From Planomonospora sp. ID82291 (GTDB taxonomy: Bacteria > Actinomycetota > Actinomycetes > Streptosporangiales > Streptosporangiaceae), in NCBI RefSeq assembly GCF_015711645.1, contig NZ_JABTEX010000004.1:730798-794797 (forward strand): a DNA stretch of 64,000 nt, read 5' to 3'. Of this stretch, positions 8,247 through 16,200 are shown one piece after another. The position numbers were made by a program, and so were the translations under genes. The notes beneath the pieces are model-generated. The model saw only the letters and a program-made list of their open reading frames with translations, was not told the DNA's origin and did not search any database. Within the stretch, counting starts at the first letter, position 1. Each line of letters begins with the position of its first letter.

Positions 8247-8362
8247 CGGGCAAGGCGTCGGGCAAGGCGTCGGTCGGGGTGACGGGCGGGGTGACGGGCA
8301 AGGCGTCGGTCGGGGTGACGGGCGGGGTGACGGGCAAGGCGTCGGTCGGGGCGTCGGGCAAG
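8243..8362 (+). repeat. 36-bp GC-rich tandem repeat at the echA20/ipdA junction
   Basis: Blocks of GTGACGGGCAAGG and GTGACGGGCGGG alternate so that a 36-bp unit recurs, flanked by related 12-bp blocks (GCGTCGGGCAAG). The repeat is in frame with ipdA and, if translated, adds about 40 residues to its N-terminus. Confidence 0.85.
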
Positions 8363-9343
8363 GTGATGACGGCCGAGGAGGTCGCCGCCTCGCTGGAGAG
8401 CGGCATGACGGTCGGGATCGGCGGCTGGGGCTCGCGGCGCAAGCCGATGGCGCTGGTCCGGGCGATCCTCCGGTCCCCCCTGGAGGATCTGACGATCGTG
8501 TCGTGCGGCGGGCCCGACGTGGGCCTGCTCTGCGCCGCGGGCAAGGTCCGCCGGGTGGTCGCCCCCTTCGTGACGCTCGACTCGGTCCCCCTGGAACCGC
8601 ACTTCCGGGCCGCCCGGCAGAACGGGACGGTCGAGCTCACCGAGTACGACGAGGGCATGTTCATGTTCGGCCTGCTCGCCGCCGCGCACCGGCTGCCGTT
8701 CCTGCCGACCCGGGCCGGGCTCGGCTCGGACGTCATGCGGATCAACCCGGAGCTGCGCACGGTCCGCTCGCCGTACGGTCCCGCGGGCGTGTGGTACGGC
8801 GCCGCCGGGCGGGGCCCGGAGGGCGGCCCGGGAAGGGACGCGGGAGGAGACGGGGACGGGGATGGGGACGGGGATGGGGACGGGGCGGAGGACGCGCGAG
8901 GGGAGGGCGAGGAACTGGTCGCGGTGCCGGCGCTGACGCTGGACGCGGCGCTGGTGCACCTGGAGCGGGCCGACGCCCGCGGCAACGGCCGGTACCTCGG
9001 GCCCGACCCCTACCTGGACGACCTGTTCGCCAAGGCCGCCGCCCGCACCTACCTGAGCTGCGAGCGGCTGGTGGATCCGGGCGGGCTGGACGGCCCGCCG
9101 CAGACGCTGCTGGTCAGCCGGATGCACGTCACCGGCGTGGTGGAGGCCCCGGGCGGCGCGCACTTCACCGCGCACTCCACCGAGGGCGGGGAGCACGGCC
9201 GCGACGAGGCCTTCCAGCGGCACTACGCGGACTCGGCCGCCGATCCGGAGGCGTGGGCGGTCTTCGCCGACCGGTTCCTGTCCGGCGACGAGACCGCCTA
9301 CCGGGACGCGGTACGGCGCTGGCACGAGGAGCGGGTCCGATGA
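8243..9343 (+). CDS. ipdA: IpdA, alpha subunit of the COCHEA-CoA ring-opening hydrolase
   Basis: A CoA-transferase family I alpha subunit. From GTG 8243 it has 366 residues. From ATG 8366 it has 325. Related IpdA proteins are close to 290. The conserved part begins at MTAEEVAASLESGMTVGIGG (residue 42). Residues 1-41 are a tandem repeat of VGVTGGVTGKAS type, and residues 187-223 are a low-complexity insert with a (DG)n run before the conserved GEELVAVPAL. With IpdB it hydrolytically opens the last steroid ring (established for the family). The GTG start gives a 4-bp overlap with echA20. The ATG start would leave the repeat untranslated. Confidence 0.8.
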   Translation: MTGKASGKASVGVTGGVTGKASVGVTGGVTGKASVGASGKVMTAEEVAASLESGMTVGIGGWGSRRKPMALVRAILRSPLEDLTIVSCGGPDVGLLCAAGKVRRVVAPFVTLDSVPLEPHFRAARQNGTVELTEYDEGMFMFGLLAAAHRLPFLPTRAGLGSDVMRINPELRTVRSPYGPAGVWYGAAGRGPEGGPGRDAGGDGDGDGDGDGDGAEDARGEGEELVAVPALTLDAALVHLERADARGNGRYLGPDPYLDDLFAKAAARTYLSCERLVDPGGLDGPPQTLLVSRMHVTGVVEAPGGAHFTAHSTEGGEHGRDEAFQRHYADSAADPEAWAVFADRFLSGDETAYRDAVRRWHEERVR

Positions 9344-9437
9344 GCGCGACCGGTACGGCGGGCGCGGCCCGCGGCGCGGCGACGGCCCGCACGGGTCCCC
9401 GGAGCCGAGCCGGGACCGGGACGAAGGGGGTGGCTCG

Positions 9438-10190
9438 ATGAGCGCGACCCGGGCGGAGGTCTGCGTGACGGCGTGCGCCGAGGCCTGGCGCGGCGACGGC
9501 GAGATCCTGGCGGCGGCGATGGGCACCTGCTCGATCCTGGGAGCCCGGCTGGCCCGGCTCACCTTCGAACCCGGCCTGCTGACCACCGACGGCGGCGCGC
9601 TGCTCACCGCCGAGCCGGTGCCGATCGGCGCGCCCGCGGGCCCGGTGGAGGGCTGGCTGCCGTTCCGCGACCACCTGTGGCTGGTGCAGAACGGGCGGCG
9701 GCACGTGATGATGGGCGCCTCCCAGATCGACCGGTACGGCAACACCAACATCTCGGCGATCGGCGACCGGGCCCGGCCCACCTCGCAGCTGCTCGGTGTG
9801 CGCGGCGCCCCCGGCAACACGATCTGCAACCCGACCAGTTACTGGATCCCCCGCCACTCCACCCGGGTGTTCGTGCCGAAGGCGGACGTGGTCAGCGGGA
9901 TCGGCTCCGACCGGGCGGCGGGGCTGGGCGCGCACACCTCCCGCTTCCACGACCTGCGCCGGGTCGTGACCGACCTGGGGGTGTTCGACTTCGGTGCGCC
10001 GGACGGGGCGATGCGGCTGGTCTCGGTCCATCCCGGGGTGCAGGTCGGGCAGGTCGTCGCCGCCACCGGATTCGACCTGGCGATCGACGGCGACGTGCCG
10101 CGGACCCGGTGGCCGTCGGATGAGGAGCTGCGGCTGATCCGCGAGGTGCTCGACCCGCGGGGCCTGCGGGACCGGGAGGTCCGGACGTGA
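9438..10190 (+). CDS. ipdB: IpdB, beta subunit of the COCHEA-CoA ring-opening hydrolase
   Basis: A 250-residue CoA-transferase beta subunit. It matches IpdB in the regions MMGASQIDRYGNTNISAIGD and TDLGVFDFGAPDGAMRLVSVHPG. It partners IpdA in a heteromeric complex acting on the ring-opened steroid CoA ester. The gap to ipdA is 94 bp. Notably the sequence CGATGAGCGCGACC occurs both where ipdA stops (ATG 9340) and at the ipdB start (ATG 9438), so the 98 bp between looks like an insertion or duplication that displaced the original overlapping start. Confidence 0.85.
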   Translation: MSATRAEVCVTACAEAWRGDGEILAAAMGTCSILGARLARLTFEPGLLTTDGGALLTAEPVPIGAPAGPVEGWLPFRDHLWLVQNGRRHVMMGASQIDRYGNTNISAIGDRARPTSQLLGVRGAPGNTICNPTSYWIPRHSTRVFVPKADVVSGIGSDRAAGLGAHTSRFHDLRRVVTDLGVFDFGAPDGAMRLVSVHPGVQVGQVVAATGFDLAIDGDVPRTRWPSDEELRLIREVLDPRGLRDREVRT

Positions 10191-10212
10191 CGCCCCGGCG
10201 CCCGCGGATCCC

Positions 10213-10277
10213 GCCGGTCCGGATGCCGGTCCGGGTGCCGGTCCGGGTGCCGGTCCGGGCGCCGGTCCGGGCGCCGG
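10213..10277 (+). repeat. 12-bp tandem repeat between ipdB and ipdC
   Basis: About five copies of GCCGGTCCGGGT-like units fill the gap between ipdB and ipdC. I see no gene or promoter in it. Confidence 0.85.
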
Positions 10278-10329
10278 GAGGGGTGGCGCCCCGGAAGCGT
10301 CGGAGCGCGGGGGAGCGGGAGGCCGGAAC

Positions 10330-11388
10330 ATGATCGACCAGGTGCTGGACACGCCGCTCACCCGCCTGGTCGGCGTCCGCCACCCGGTCGTGCAGACCGG
10401 CATGGGCTGGGTGGCGGGACCGCGGCTGGTCTCCGCGACGGCGAACGCGGGCGGGCTCGGCATCCTCGCCTCGGCCACCATGACCCTCGACCGGCTCGCC
10501 GCCGCCATCGAGGAGGTCCGCTCGCGCACCGACGCGCCCTTCGGGGTGAACCTGCGCGCCGACGCCTCCGACGCGGGCGACCGCGTCGACCTGCTGATCA
10601 GGCACCGGGTGCGGGTCGCCTCCTTCGCGCTGGCCCCCCGCCCGGAGCTGATCGCCCGGCTGAAGGACGCCGGCGTCGTGGTGATCCCGTCCGTCGGGGC
10701 GCGCCGCCACGCGGAGAAGGTCGCCGCTTGGGGGGCCGACGCGGTGCTCGTCCAGGGCGGCGAGGGCGGCGGCCACACCGGGCCGGTCGCCACCACGCTG
10801 CTGCTGCCGCAGATCGTCGACGCCGTCGGCATCCCGGTGATCGCCGCCGGAGGCTTCTTCGACGGCCGGGGCCTGGCCGCCGCGCTGGCGTACGGCGCGG
10901 CGGGCGTGGCCATGGGCACCCGGTTCCTGCTCACCTCCGACAGCCCGGTCCCCGACGCCGTCAAACGGCTCTACCTGGCCGCGTCGGAGACCGTGGTCAC
11001 CCGCCAGGTGGACGGCCTGCCGCACCGGGTGCTGCGCACGCCGCTGGTGGACGGGCTGGAGGACGCGGGCCGGCTGACCGGCCTGCTCCGCGCGGTGCGC
11101 AACGCCGCCCGCTTCCGGAAGGTCTCCGGCATGTCCTGGGCGGCGATGGTCCGCGACGGCCTGGCCATGAAACGCGGCAGGGAGCTGACCTGGTCCCAGG
11201 TGCTGATGGCGGCCAACACCCCCATGCTGCTCAGGGCGGCCATGGTCGACGGCCGCCCCGACCTCGGCGTGCTGGCCTCCGGCCAGGTGGTGGCGCTCAT
11301 CGACGACCTGCCCTCCTGCGAGGAGCTGATCGACGCCGTCGTCACCCGGGCCGCCGACACCCTGCGCGGCCTGTCCCGCCTCGGCTGA
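10330..11388 (+). CDS. ipdC: IpdC-like flavin-dependent oxidoreductase (NMO/2-NPD fold)
   Basis: A 352-residue TIM-barrel flavoprotein of the nitronate-monooxygenase type. Visible signatures are GGLGILAS, a glycine-rich GGEGGGHTG loop near residue 145 and AAGGFFDGRG for FMN phosphate binding. In the KstR2 regulon IpdC acts with IpdF on the hydroxylated HIP-CoA intermediate (established for mycobacteria). Position directly after ipdAB supports IpdC over a generic nitronate monooxygenase. Start ATG 10330 is preceded by a purine-rich GGGAGGCCGG ribosome site. Confidence 0.8.
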   Translation: MIDQVLDTPLTRLVGVRHPVVQTGMGWVAGPRLVSATANAGGLGILASATMTLDRLAAAIEEVRSRTDAPFGVNLRADASDAGDRVDLLIRHRVRVASFALAPRPELIARLKDAGVVVIPSVGARRHAEKVAAWGADAVLVQGGEGGGHTGPVATTLLLPQIVDAVGIPVIAAGGFFDGRGLAAALAYGAAGVAMGTRFLLTSDSPVPDAVKRLYLAASETVVTRQVDGLPHRVLRTPLVDGLEDAGRLTGLLRAVRNAARFRKVSGMSWAAMVRDGLAMKRGRELTWSQVLMAANTPMLLRAAMVDGRPDLGVLASGQVVALIDDLPSCEELIDAVVTRAADTLRGLSRLG

Positions 11389-11430
11389 CCCGCAACGCCG
11401 TGCGTCGTCGCGCAACGCCGTGCCACGCCG

Positions 11431-11494
11431 CCCGTCCGGTGCCCGTCCGGTGCCCGTCCGGTGCCGGTCCGGTGCCGGTCCGGTGCCCGTCCGG
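11431..11494 (+). repeat. 12-bp tandem repeat between ipdC and fadE32
   Basis: CCCGTCCGGTG and CCGGTCCGGTG alternate for at least five copies in the 118-bp gap between the convergent ipdC and fadE32 genes. It is closely related to the repeat at 10213-10277. Confidence 0.85.
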
Positions 11495-11506
11495 CGGCGG
11501 TGACGG

Positions 11507-12562
11507 TCAGGATTCCGCCAGGCAGGACATCACGCGGGCGCGGTGGTCGGCGGGGGAGCCCCAGGCGGTGCGCAGGGCGCGGGCCCGGCGGATCCAGAGG
11601 CCGAGGTCGTACTCGTCGGTGTAGGCGATCGCGCCGTGCACCTGCAGGGCGGTGCGGGCCGCCGCGTAGGCGGCCTCCGAGGCCGCCGCCTTCGCGGCCG
11701 ACACGTCGCGCGGGAGGTCCGGCGAGCCGTACGCCAGCGCCGCGCCGTGCACCAGCGGCCGGGCGTACTCCAGGGCCACCAGGACGTCGGCCAGGCGGTG
11801 CTTGACCGCCTGGAAGGAGCCGATCGGCCGCCCGAACTGGTGCCGGGCCGCGGCGTACGCCACGGTGGCCTCCAGCAGGCGGCGGCCCAGCCCGACGAGC
11901 TGGGCGGCGCAGGCGAGCGCGCCCACGTCGCCGGCGGCCCGCGCCGCCGCGCGCACCGCCGGACCGCGGGCCAGGACGGTTCCCACTCGGACCGGGAAGA
12001 GCCGCCGTCCCGGGTCCAGCGAGGACCGCGCCGCTCCGGGGACGGTCTCGCACAGCCGGTCGCCGTCCACCAGCCAGACCGCGTCGGCGAGGTCGGCGTC
12101 CAGCGCGTACGGCACGGCCGGGGGCAGGACCAGGGAGACGGCGGCCGTGCCCTCGGCGATGCGCGGCAGCCACTCCGCGGCGAGCCCGCCTGCTCCGGCC
12201 GCTCCGGCCGTCCCGGATTCATCGCCGGCCCGCCCGGCCCCGCCGGACCCGGAGAACCCACCGAGCCGGGTGAGCAGCTCGGCGGCGGCGGCGGTCTCGG
12301 CCAGCGGGCCCGGTACGGCGTGCCGCCCCAGCTCGTGGAAGGCGGTCACCAGCTCCACCGGGAGCGGCCCTGCCCCGCCCGCGGCCTCCGGCACCGCCGG
12401 TGCGAAGACCCCGGCTCCGGCGAGCGCGCGCCACAGGGACCGGACCGGTTCCGGCTCCCCGGCGGCCCGGGAGCGGATCACGCCCGGCGTCCCGGCCCCG
12501 TCCAGCAGCCTGTGCAGGGTCTCACCGAACAACCGCTGCTCGGCGTCGAGGATGAACTTCAC
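11507..12562 (-). CDS. fadE32: FadE32-like acyl-CoA dehydrogenase subunit
   Basis: A 351-residue acyl-CoA dehydrogenase, shorter than the usual 380 or so and somewhat degenerate, as expected for one partner of a heteromeric alpha2-beta2 enzyme. The conserved C-terminal part includes RHQFGRPIGSFQAVKHRLAD and LQVHGAIAYTDEYDLGLW. Residues around 104-125 are a Gly/Ala/Ser-rich insert (SGSGGAGRAGDES). It pairs with the FadE31-like protein encoded 100 bp upstream in a complex that dehydrogenates the late steroid CoA ester. The number 32 rather than 33 is assigned from neighbourhood only. Confidence 0.7.
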   Translation of the reverse strand: MKFILDAEQRLFGETLHRLLDGAGTPGVIRSRAAGEPEPVRSLWRALAGAGVFAPAVPEAAGGAGPLPVELVTAFHELGRHAVPGPLAETAAAAELLTRLGGFSGSGGAGRAGDESGTAGAAGAGGLAAEWLPRIAEGTAAVSLVLPPAVPYALDADLADAVWLVDGDRLCETVPGAARSSLDPGRRLFPVRVGTVLARGPAVRAAARAAGDVGALACAAQLVGLGRRLLEATVAYAAARHQFGRPIGSFQAVKHRLADVLVALEYARPLVHGAALAYGSPDLPRDVSAAKAAASEAAYAAARTALQVHGAIAYTDEYDLGLWIRRARALRTAWGSPADHRARVMSCLAES

Positions 12563-12662
12563 CGTCGTCTCCCGGTCCTGTCGCGTCCGCCGCCCGCCCG
12601 GGCCGTCCTCCGGCCCCGGGTCGTTCCCCGGTCTCCGGCGCGCCGCCGCGCTCCGGCCGTCC

Positions 12663-13796
12663 TCACCGGTCCGCCCGGGGCAGGCCGAGCACGCGCTCGG
12701 CGATGACGTCGCGCTGGATCTCGTTGGTCCCGGCGTAGATCGGCCCGGCCAGGGAGAAGACGTAGCCCTCCAGCCACTCGCCCGCCAGTTCGCCGTCCGG
12801 GCCCAGCAGGTCGAGCGCGGTCTCGTGCAGGGCCAGGTCCAGCTCCGACCAGAAGACCTTGTTGAGGCTGGATCCGGCCCCCGCGCCGGCGCCGTCGGCG
12901 CGGGAGATCGTCTCGAAGCCCTTCAGCCGGTAGGCGCGGGCCCTGATCCAGGCGTCGGCCACCCGGTCGCGCAGCGCGGTGTCGGCGGGGTCGGCGCGCT
13001 CGCGCCAGAGCGCGACCAGCCGGTCGGCGGCGGCCGTGAACCGGCCGGGGCTGCGCAGGGTGAGCCCGCGCTCGTCGCCGGTGGTGGCCATCGCCACCCG
13101 CCAGCCCTCGCCCGGCGCGCCGATCACGTCGGCGTCGGGCACGAACACGTCGTCGAAGAAGAGCTCGGCGAAGGCGGGCTTGCCGTCCAGGCGGCCGATC
13201 GGGCGGCGGGTGAGTCCCTCGGCGTCCAGGGAGAACATCAGGTAGGTCAGGCCCCGGTGCCGCCCGGCCCGCGGATCGGAGCGGAACGGGCCGAACCCCC
13301 GGTCGGCGAAGGCCGCGCGCGAGCTCCACGTCTTCTGGCCGTTCAGCCGCCAGCCGCCGTCCACCCGGGTCGCGGTGGCGCGCAGCGAGGCCAGGTCGCT
13401 GCCCGCCTCCGGCTCGGACCAGGCCTGGGCCCAGACGACCGCGCCGGAGGCCATCGGCGGCAGGATCCGTTCCCGCTGCTCGGGGGTGCCGTGCGCGAAG
13501 AGCGTCGGGGCGAGCAGGTTGACGCCGTTCTGACCGACCCGGCCGGGCGCCCCGGCGGCGTGGTACTCCTCCTCGAAGACCAGCCACTCCAGCGGGCTCG
13601 CGTCCCGCCCGCCGTACCGGGCGGGCCAGGAGACGACCGACAGGCGCGCGTCGTACAGCTCGCGCTCCCAGGCGCGGTGGGCGGCGAAGCCCTCCGCGGT
13701 CTCCAGCGAGGGCAGGGGGACGGCGGGCACGTGGGCGCGGAGCCAGTCGCGCACCTCGGCGCGGAACGGCTCCGCGGACGAGAGGTCAAGATCCAT
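12663..13796 (-). CDS. fadE31: FadE31-like acyl-CoA dehydrogenase subunit
   Basis: A 377-residue acyl-CoA dehydrogenase. Conserved stretches include WAQAWSEPEAGSDLASLRATA for FAD binding, LNGQKTWSSRA and the C-terminal GPIYAGTNEIQRDVIAERVLGLPR. Both length and sequence type agree well with my recollection of FadE31 of M. tuberculosis. It should form a heteromer with the downstream FadE32-like subunit. Its ATG overlaps the 3' end of the preceding enoyl-CoA hydratase gene by 11 bp, so all three leftward genes are one operon. Confidence 0.8.
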   Translation of the reverse strand: MDLDLSSAEPFRAEVRDWLRAHVPAVPLPSLETAEGFAAHRAWERELYDARLSVVSWPARYGGRDASPLEWLVFEEEYHAAGAPGRVGQNGVNLLAPTLFAHGTPEQRERILPPMASGAVVWAQAWSEPEAGSDLASLRATATRVDGGWRLNGQKTWSSRAAFADRGFGPFRSDPRAGRHRGLTYLMFSLDAEGLTRRPIGRLDGKPAFAELFFDDVFVPDADVIGAPGEGWRVAMATTGDERGLTLRSPGRFTAAADRLVALWRERADPADTALRDRVADAWIRARAYRLKGFETISRADGAGAGAGSSLNKVFWSELDLALHETALDLLGPDGELAGEWLEGYVFSLAGPIYAGTNEIQRDVIAERVLGLPRADR

Positions 13797-14691
13797 CGGT
13801 GGCGGCCTCCGTGCTCCCCGAGCCGGATCCGCCGTCGTCCTCCGCGCCTCCGGGGGCGGCTCCGGCGGCGGCCTTCATGCTCCGGGGGTCCATGCCGGCC
13901 AGGGCGTCGGCCGAGGTCTCGGCGTTGTGCGCGTGGGCGAGGTGGTGCAGGCCGAAGACCGCGTCCATCCCGGCGTGCATGCCCTGGGCGTCCTCCGCCT
14001 GGTTGACGGCCTTCTTGGTGAGCGCGAGACCGAGCCGCGGCATCGCCGCGATCCGCTCGGCCAGGGCGAACGTCTGCGCCCGGAGCTCCTCGCGGGGCAC
14101 GACCCGGTTGACCGCGCCCACCTCGTACGCGCGCCGGGCGCTCATCCGGTCGCCGGTGTAGAGGAGCTCCCTGGCGATCCGCGGCGGCATCATCCAGGGG
14201 TGGGCGAAGTACTCCACGCCGGGGACGCCCATGCGGACCACGGGGTCGGCGAAGAACGCGTCGTCGGAGGCGACGATCAGGTCGCAGACCCAGGCGAGCA
14301 TGAGCCCGCCCGCGACGCACGCGCCCTGCACCATGGCGATCATCGGTTTGGGGAGCTCCCGCCAGCGGCGGCACATGCCGAGGTAGACCTCGGACTCGCG
14401 GGCGAAGCGGCTCTCGGCGCCCTGTTTGCCGACGTGGTCCCACCACAGGCCGGCCCGGCGCTCGAAGGAGACGTGCGCGTCGCGGCCGGGGGTGCCGATG
14501 TCGTGCCCGGCGGAGAAGTGGGGGCCCTCCCCGGCCAGCACGACCACCTTGACCCCGTCGTCGGCGGCGGCCCGGTAGAAGGCCTCGTCGAGGGCGTAGG
14601 TCATCGCGGAGTTCTGCGCGTTGCGGTACTCCGGGCGGTTCATGGTGACCACCGCCACGGGCCCGCGCCGCTCGTAGCGGACCACGGTCAT
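13786..14691 (-). CDS. Enoyl-CoA hydratase/isomerase family protein
   Basis: A 301-residue crotonase-fold protein starting at the ATG 14691. The first oxyanion-hole loop is GPHFSAGHDIGTPGRD and the second is ACVAGGLMLAWVCDLIVAS. The last 30 residues or so are Ala/Gly/Ser/Asp-rich (GSGSGSTEAATDGS) and non-conserved. It is the first gene of the leftward ech-fadE31-fadE32 operon and lies next to the second KstR2-type operator. It probably hydrates the enoyl-CoA product of the FadE pair, though the exact step is inferred from context. Confidence 0.8.
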   Translation of the reverse strand: MTVVRYERRGPVAVVTMNRPEYRNAQNSAMTYALDEAFYRAAADDGVKVVVLAGEGPHFSAGHDIGTPGRDAHVSFERRAGLWWDHVGKQGAESRFARESEVYLGMCRRWRELPKPMIAMVQGACVAGGLMLAWVCDLIVASDDAFFADPVVRMGVPGVEYFAHPWMMPPRIARELLYTGDRMSARRAYEVGAVNRVVPREELRAQTFALAERIAAMPRLGLALTKKAVNQAEDAQGMHAGMDAVFGLHHLAHAHNAETSADALAGMDPRSMKAAAGAAPGGAEDDGGSGSGSTEAATDGS

Positions 14692-14711
14692 CGGGGACCC
14701 TCGCATTCTTT

Positions 14712-14729
14712 CTAACAACTGTTTGGTAG
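14712..14729. promoter_or_regulatory. Putative KstR2 operator, site 2
   Basis: CTAACAACTGTTTGGTAG lies between the divergent ech and ipdF genes, 10 bp before the ipdF GTG and 20 bp before the ech ATG. It matches site 1 at 16 of 18 positions and is palindromic (CTAnCAA...TTnGnTAG). Repression of both directions by one TetR-type dimer pair fits its central position. Confidence 0.7.
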
Positions 14730-14739
14730 AGTAAATCAT

Positions 14740-15558
14740 GTGAAGCCCGACGAGGAGAGGGGCCCGCAGCCGCCGGGGTCCTCGGCGCCGCCGTACGTTC
14801 CGGGGCACGGCCTGCTGCGCGGCCGGGTCGCGGTGGTGACCGCCGCCGCCGGCACCGGCATCGGCGGCGCCTGCGCCCGCCGCCTGCTGGAGGAGGGCGC
14901 CCGGGTCGCGGTGAGCGACGCCCACGAGCGGCGGCTGGCCGCGGCCCTGGCCGCGCTGGAGGAGGAGTTCGGCGCCGGGGCGGTGACCGCCGTGCCGTGC
15001 GACGTGACCTCCGAGGAGCAGGTCCGCTCCCTGTTCGCGACCGCCGAGGAGCGCCTGGGGCCGGTGGACGTGCTGGTCAACAACGCCGGGCTCGGCGGCA
15101 CGGCCCGGCTCGTCGAGATGACCGACGAGCAGTGGAGCCGCGTGCTCGACGTGACGCTGACCGGGACCATGCGCTGCACCCGCGCCGCCCTGGCGCTCAT
15201 GCAGCCGCGGGGGCGCGGCGTGATCGTGAACAACGCCTCGGTGGTCGGCTGGCGGGCGCAGGAGGGCCAGTGCCACTACGCGGCGGCCAAGGCCGGGGTC
15301 ATGGCGCTGACCCGGTGCGCGGCCGTCGAGGCGGCGCCGTACGGCGTGCGGGTCAACGCGGTGGCGCCCTCGCTGGCCATGCACGCGAACCTGGCCAAGG
15401 TGACCACCGAGGAGCTGCTGGCCGAGCTCACCGCCGCGGAGGCGCTCGGGCGCGCGGCGCAGCCCTGGGAGGTCGCCAACGTTATCGTCTTCCTCGCGAG
15501 CGACTACTCCTCCTACCTGACCGGAGAGGTCGTCTCCGTCTCCAGTCAGCACCCCTGA
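14740..15558 (+). CDS. ipdF: IpdF-like short-chain dehydrogenase
   Basis: A 272-residue SDR. The cofactor motif TAAAGTGIG (34-42) replaces the usual TGxxxGIG, NNAG is at 114-117, and the catalytic triad is Ser167, Tyr180 and Lys184. The N-terminal GHGLLRGRVAVVTAAAGTGIG type and the position next to kstR2 and fadA6 match IpdF of the HIP pathway. The start is GTG 14740, because the ATG at 14738 is followed immediately by TGA. There is little room for a ribosome site after the operator (14729), so the mRNA may be leaderless or have a very short leader. Confidence 0.8.
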   Translation: MKPDEERGPQPPGSSAPPYVPGHGLLRGRVAVVTAAAGTGIGGACARRLLEEGARVAVSDAHERRLAAALAALEEEFGAGAVTAVPCDVTSEEQVRSLFATAEERLGPVDVLVNNAGLGGTARLVEMTDEQWSRVLDVTLTGTMRCTRAALALMQPRGRGVIVNNASVVGWRAQEGQCHYAAAKAGVMALTRCAAVEAAPYGVRVNAVAPSLAMHANLAKVTTEELLAELTAAEALGRAAQPWEVANVIVFLASDYSSYLTGEVVSVSSQHP

Positions 15559-15572
15559 GAGGTCCGTCTCCC

Positions 15573-16190
15573 ATGAGCCCACGACGCCGAGACTCCGAGA
15601 GCACCGCCACCGCCCGCGCCGGGCGGCGGGCCGAGCTGCTCGCCACGGCCGCGGAGGTGTTCGCGTCCCGGGGGTACTCCGCCACCACGGTCCGCGAGGT
15701 GGCGGACGCGGCGGGCATCCTCGGCGGCAGCCTCTACTACCACTTCGACTCCAAGGAGTCGATGGTCGACGAGATCCTCTCGACGTTCCTCACCGACCTG
15801 TGGGCGTCCTACGACCGCATCACCGCCGCGGGGCTGGGCGCGCGCGAGACCTTCCACGCGCTGATCGCCGAGTCGTTCCGGATGATCGACCTGTACCGCC
15901 CGGCGGTCATGATCTACCAGAACGAGTCCCGGCACCTGGCGGCGAACCCGCGCTTCGGCTACCTGCTCGACTCCATGCGGCGCTTCCGCGAGATGTGGCT
16001 CTCGGTGCTGGACCGGGGCGTCCTGGACGGGGAGTTCCGCGCCGACCTCGACACCGGCCTGATCTACCGCTTCATCCGTGACACCGTCTGGGTGGCCGCG
16101 AGCTGGTACCGGAGCGACGGCGCGCTGAGCGCGGACGAGATCGCCCGGCAGTACATCGTGATGGTCCTGGAAGGGATCCTGGAGACCTGA
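15573..16190 (+). CDS. kstR2: KstR2-type TetR repressor of steroid ring catabolism
   Basis: A 205-residue TetR regulator. The helix-turn-helix spans about residues 20-62 (VFASRGYSATTVREVADAAG, then GGSLYYHFDSKESMVDEIL) and a ligand domain follows. In mycobacteria KstR2 binds a HIP-CoA ester and releases operators across the ring C/D regulon. The same role is inferred here from the cluster and from two matching palindromes inside it. The gene is 14 bp after ipdF and 10 bp before fadA6, so it is autoregulated as part of that operon. Confidence 0.75.
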   Translation: MSPRRRDSESTATARAGRRAELLATAAEVFASRGYSATTVREVADAAGILGGSLYYHFDSKESMVDEILSTFLTDLWASYDRITAAGLGARETFHALIAESFRMIDLYRPAVMIYQNESRHLAANPRFGYLLDSMRRFREMWLSVLDRGVLDGEFRADLDTGLIYRFIRDTVWVAASWYRSDGALSADEIARQYIVMVLEGILET

Positions 16191-16200
16191 GGAGTGCACC

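Noticed and set aside
8860..8886. Possible CRISPR-like or regulatory repeat in ipdA
   Set aside because: It is a short continuous tandem repeat without spacers and in frame with a coding region, so a minisatellite.
9165..10964. A 599-codon minus-strand frame
   Set aside because: It is the shadow of ipdA, ipdB and ipdC.
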